Assembly: GCA_905373325.1 (NCBI GenBank)
Contig: CAJPTB010000097.1
Coordinates: 1 to 7,011 of the forward strand
Direction: 5' to 3'
Length of the DNA: 7,011 nt
Source of the DNA: an uncultured Ancrocorticia sp.
GTDB lineage: Bacteria > Actinomycetota > Actinomycetes > Actinomycetales > Actinomycetaceae
Shown here one piece after another: positions 6,796 to 7,011 of this stretch (positions are counted from its first letter, which is position 1; each line of letters opens with the position of its first letter). Position numbers and translations under genes: made by a program. The notes beneath the pieces were generated by a model. The model was not told the DNA's origin and made no database searches. It saw nothing but the letters and a program-made list of their open reading frames with translations.

Positions 6796-7011
6796 GTCGG
6801 TAAGCACCCGGCACCAGAAGGTGCATTGAGACAGAGAATGCTGGTATACGAAACCCAAATGATCGAATGTCGGTAAGCACCCGGCACCAGAAGGTGCATT
6901 GAGACAGACGGCGCTCACACGCCAAGACTTTTCCTTGCTATGTCGGTAAGCACCCGGCACCAGAAGGTGCATTGAGACTCTTCCTTGGCATCCACGCAGA
7001 CGGCTTGCTTG
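6796..7011 (+). CRISPR. CRISPR array, first three repeats (continues beyond window)
   Basis: Three identical 37-bp repeats lie at 6796-6832, 6869-6905 and 6942-6978. They start GTCGGTAAGC and end GGTGCATTGAGAC. Spacers 6833-6868 and 6906-6941 are both 36 bp, giving an exact 73-bp period; a third spacer (6979-7011) is cut by the window edge after 33 bases. In each repeat GCACC-AGAA-GGTGC forms a 5-bp hairpin with a four-base loop, located just before the final ATTGAGAC. That 8-base end matches the usual crRNA 5' handle left by Cas6-type cleavage at the hairpin base, so transcription is + strand with the leader on the left. A second GCACC (6804-6808 in the first repeat) could form an alternative hairpin. 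All repeats seen are undegenerated, as expected at the leader end. Spacer 1 is only 39% GC, unlike the host genes, which fits a foreign origin. Confidence 0.98.

Noticed and set aside
6432..6803. A 123-aa open frame on the + strand between the last cas gene and the array
   Set aside because: It has no ribosome binding site, an unlikely Cys/Trp-rich composition, and it ends inside the first CRISPR repeat.
6404..6925. A 173-aa open frame on the minus strand
   Set aside because: It is made partly of translated CRISPR repeats, which gives the same peptide twice; such frames are a by-product of the array.

Overview
All genes in this window lie on the + strand. It is the downstream end of a type III-like CRISPR-Cas operon followed by the start of its CRISPR array. 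DNA is GC-rich (roughly 60% or more) with strongly GC-biased third codon positions. The two large proteins most resemble, from memory, the actinobacterial form of the TIGR03986 RAMP family (motifs HSAVNRIP, GHDR, SPTMVKGMVSRAYE, RLFGYV, MGLGKPxGLG). A high-GC Gram-positive (actinobacterial) host is therefore the best guess, but the sequence does not prove it.

Layout. (1) Positions 1-828 hold a small gene, possibly a divergent Csx19-like effector subunit. Its 5' end is unclear: a good N-terminal reading from ATG 18 sits in another frame and joins the main frame if one A is dropped from an A4 run at 60-63. (2) Positions 903-3398 and 3417-6344 hold two very large RAMP proteins (831 and 975 aa). 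They are collinear paralogues, 18 bp apart, and must come from a duplication. (3) Positions 6345-6795 hold no supportable gene; this is the leader side of the array, with a candidate extended -10 promoter and a recurring CGGTG...TTrCCG motif. (4) From 6796 there are three identical 37-bp repeats, two 36-bp spacers and a third spacer cut by the window edge. The array runs past the window.

How it fits together. The RAMP proteins are expected to be Cas7-type backbone subunits that hold the crRNA and contact target RNA. The repeat ends in ATTGAGAC, a typical 8-nt 5' handle for crRNAs used by such complexes, so genes and array are read in the same direction. Cas10, Cas6, the other backbone subunits and Cas1/Cas2 are not in this window; they may lie upstream or elsewhere.

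The most unusual aspect is that all three genes carry short in-frame tandem repeats (3x27, 2x24, 3x21, 6x18 and 3x21 bp). In the two RAMPs these sit where the paralogues differ in length, that is, in variable loops. A 51-bp stretch is also identical between the paralogues down to every synonymous site, although most of the rest has diverged.
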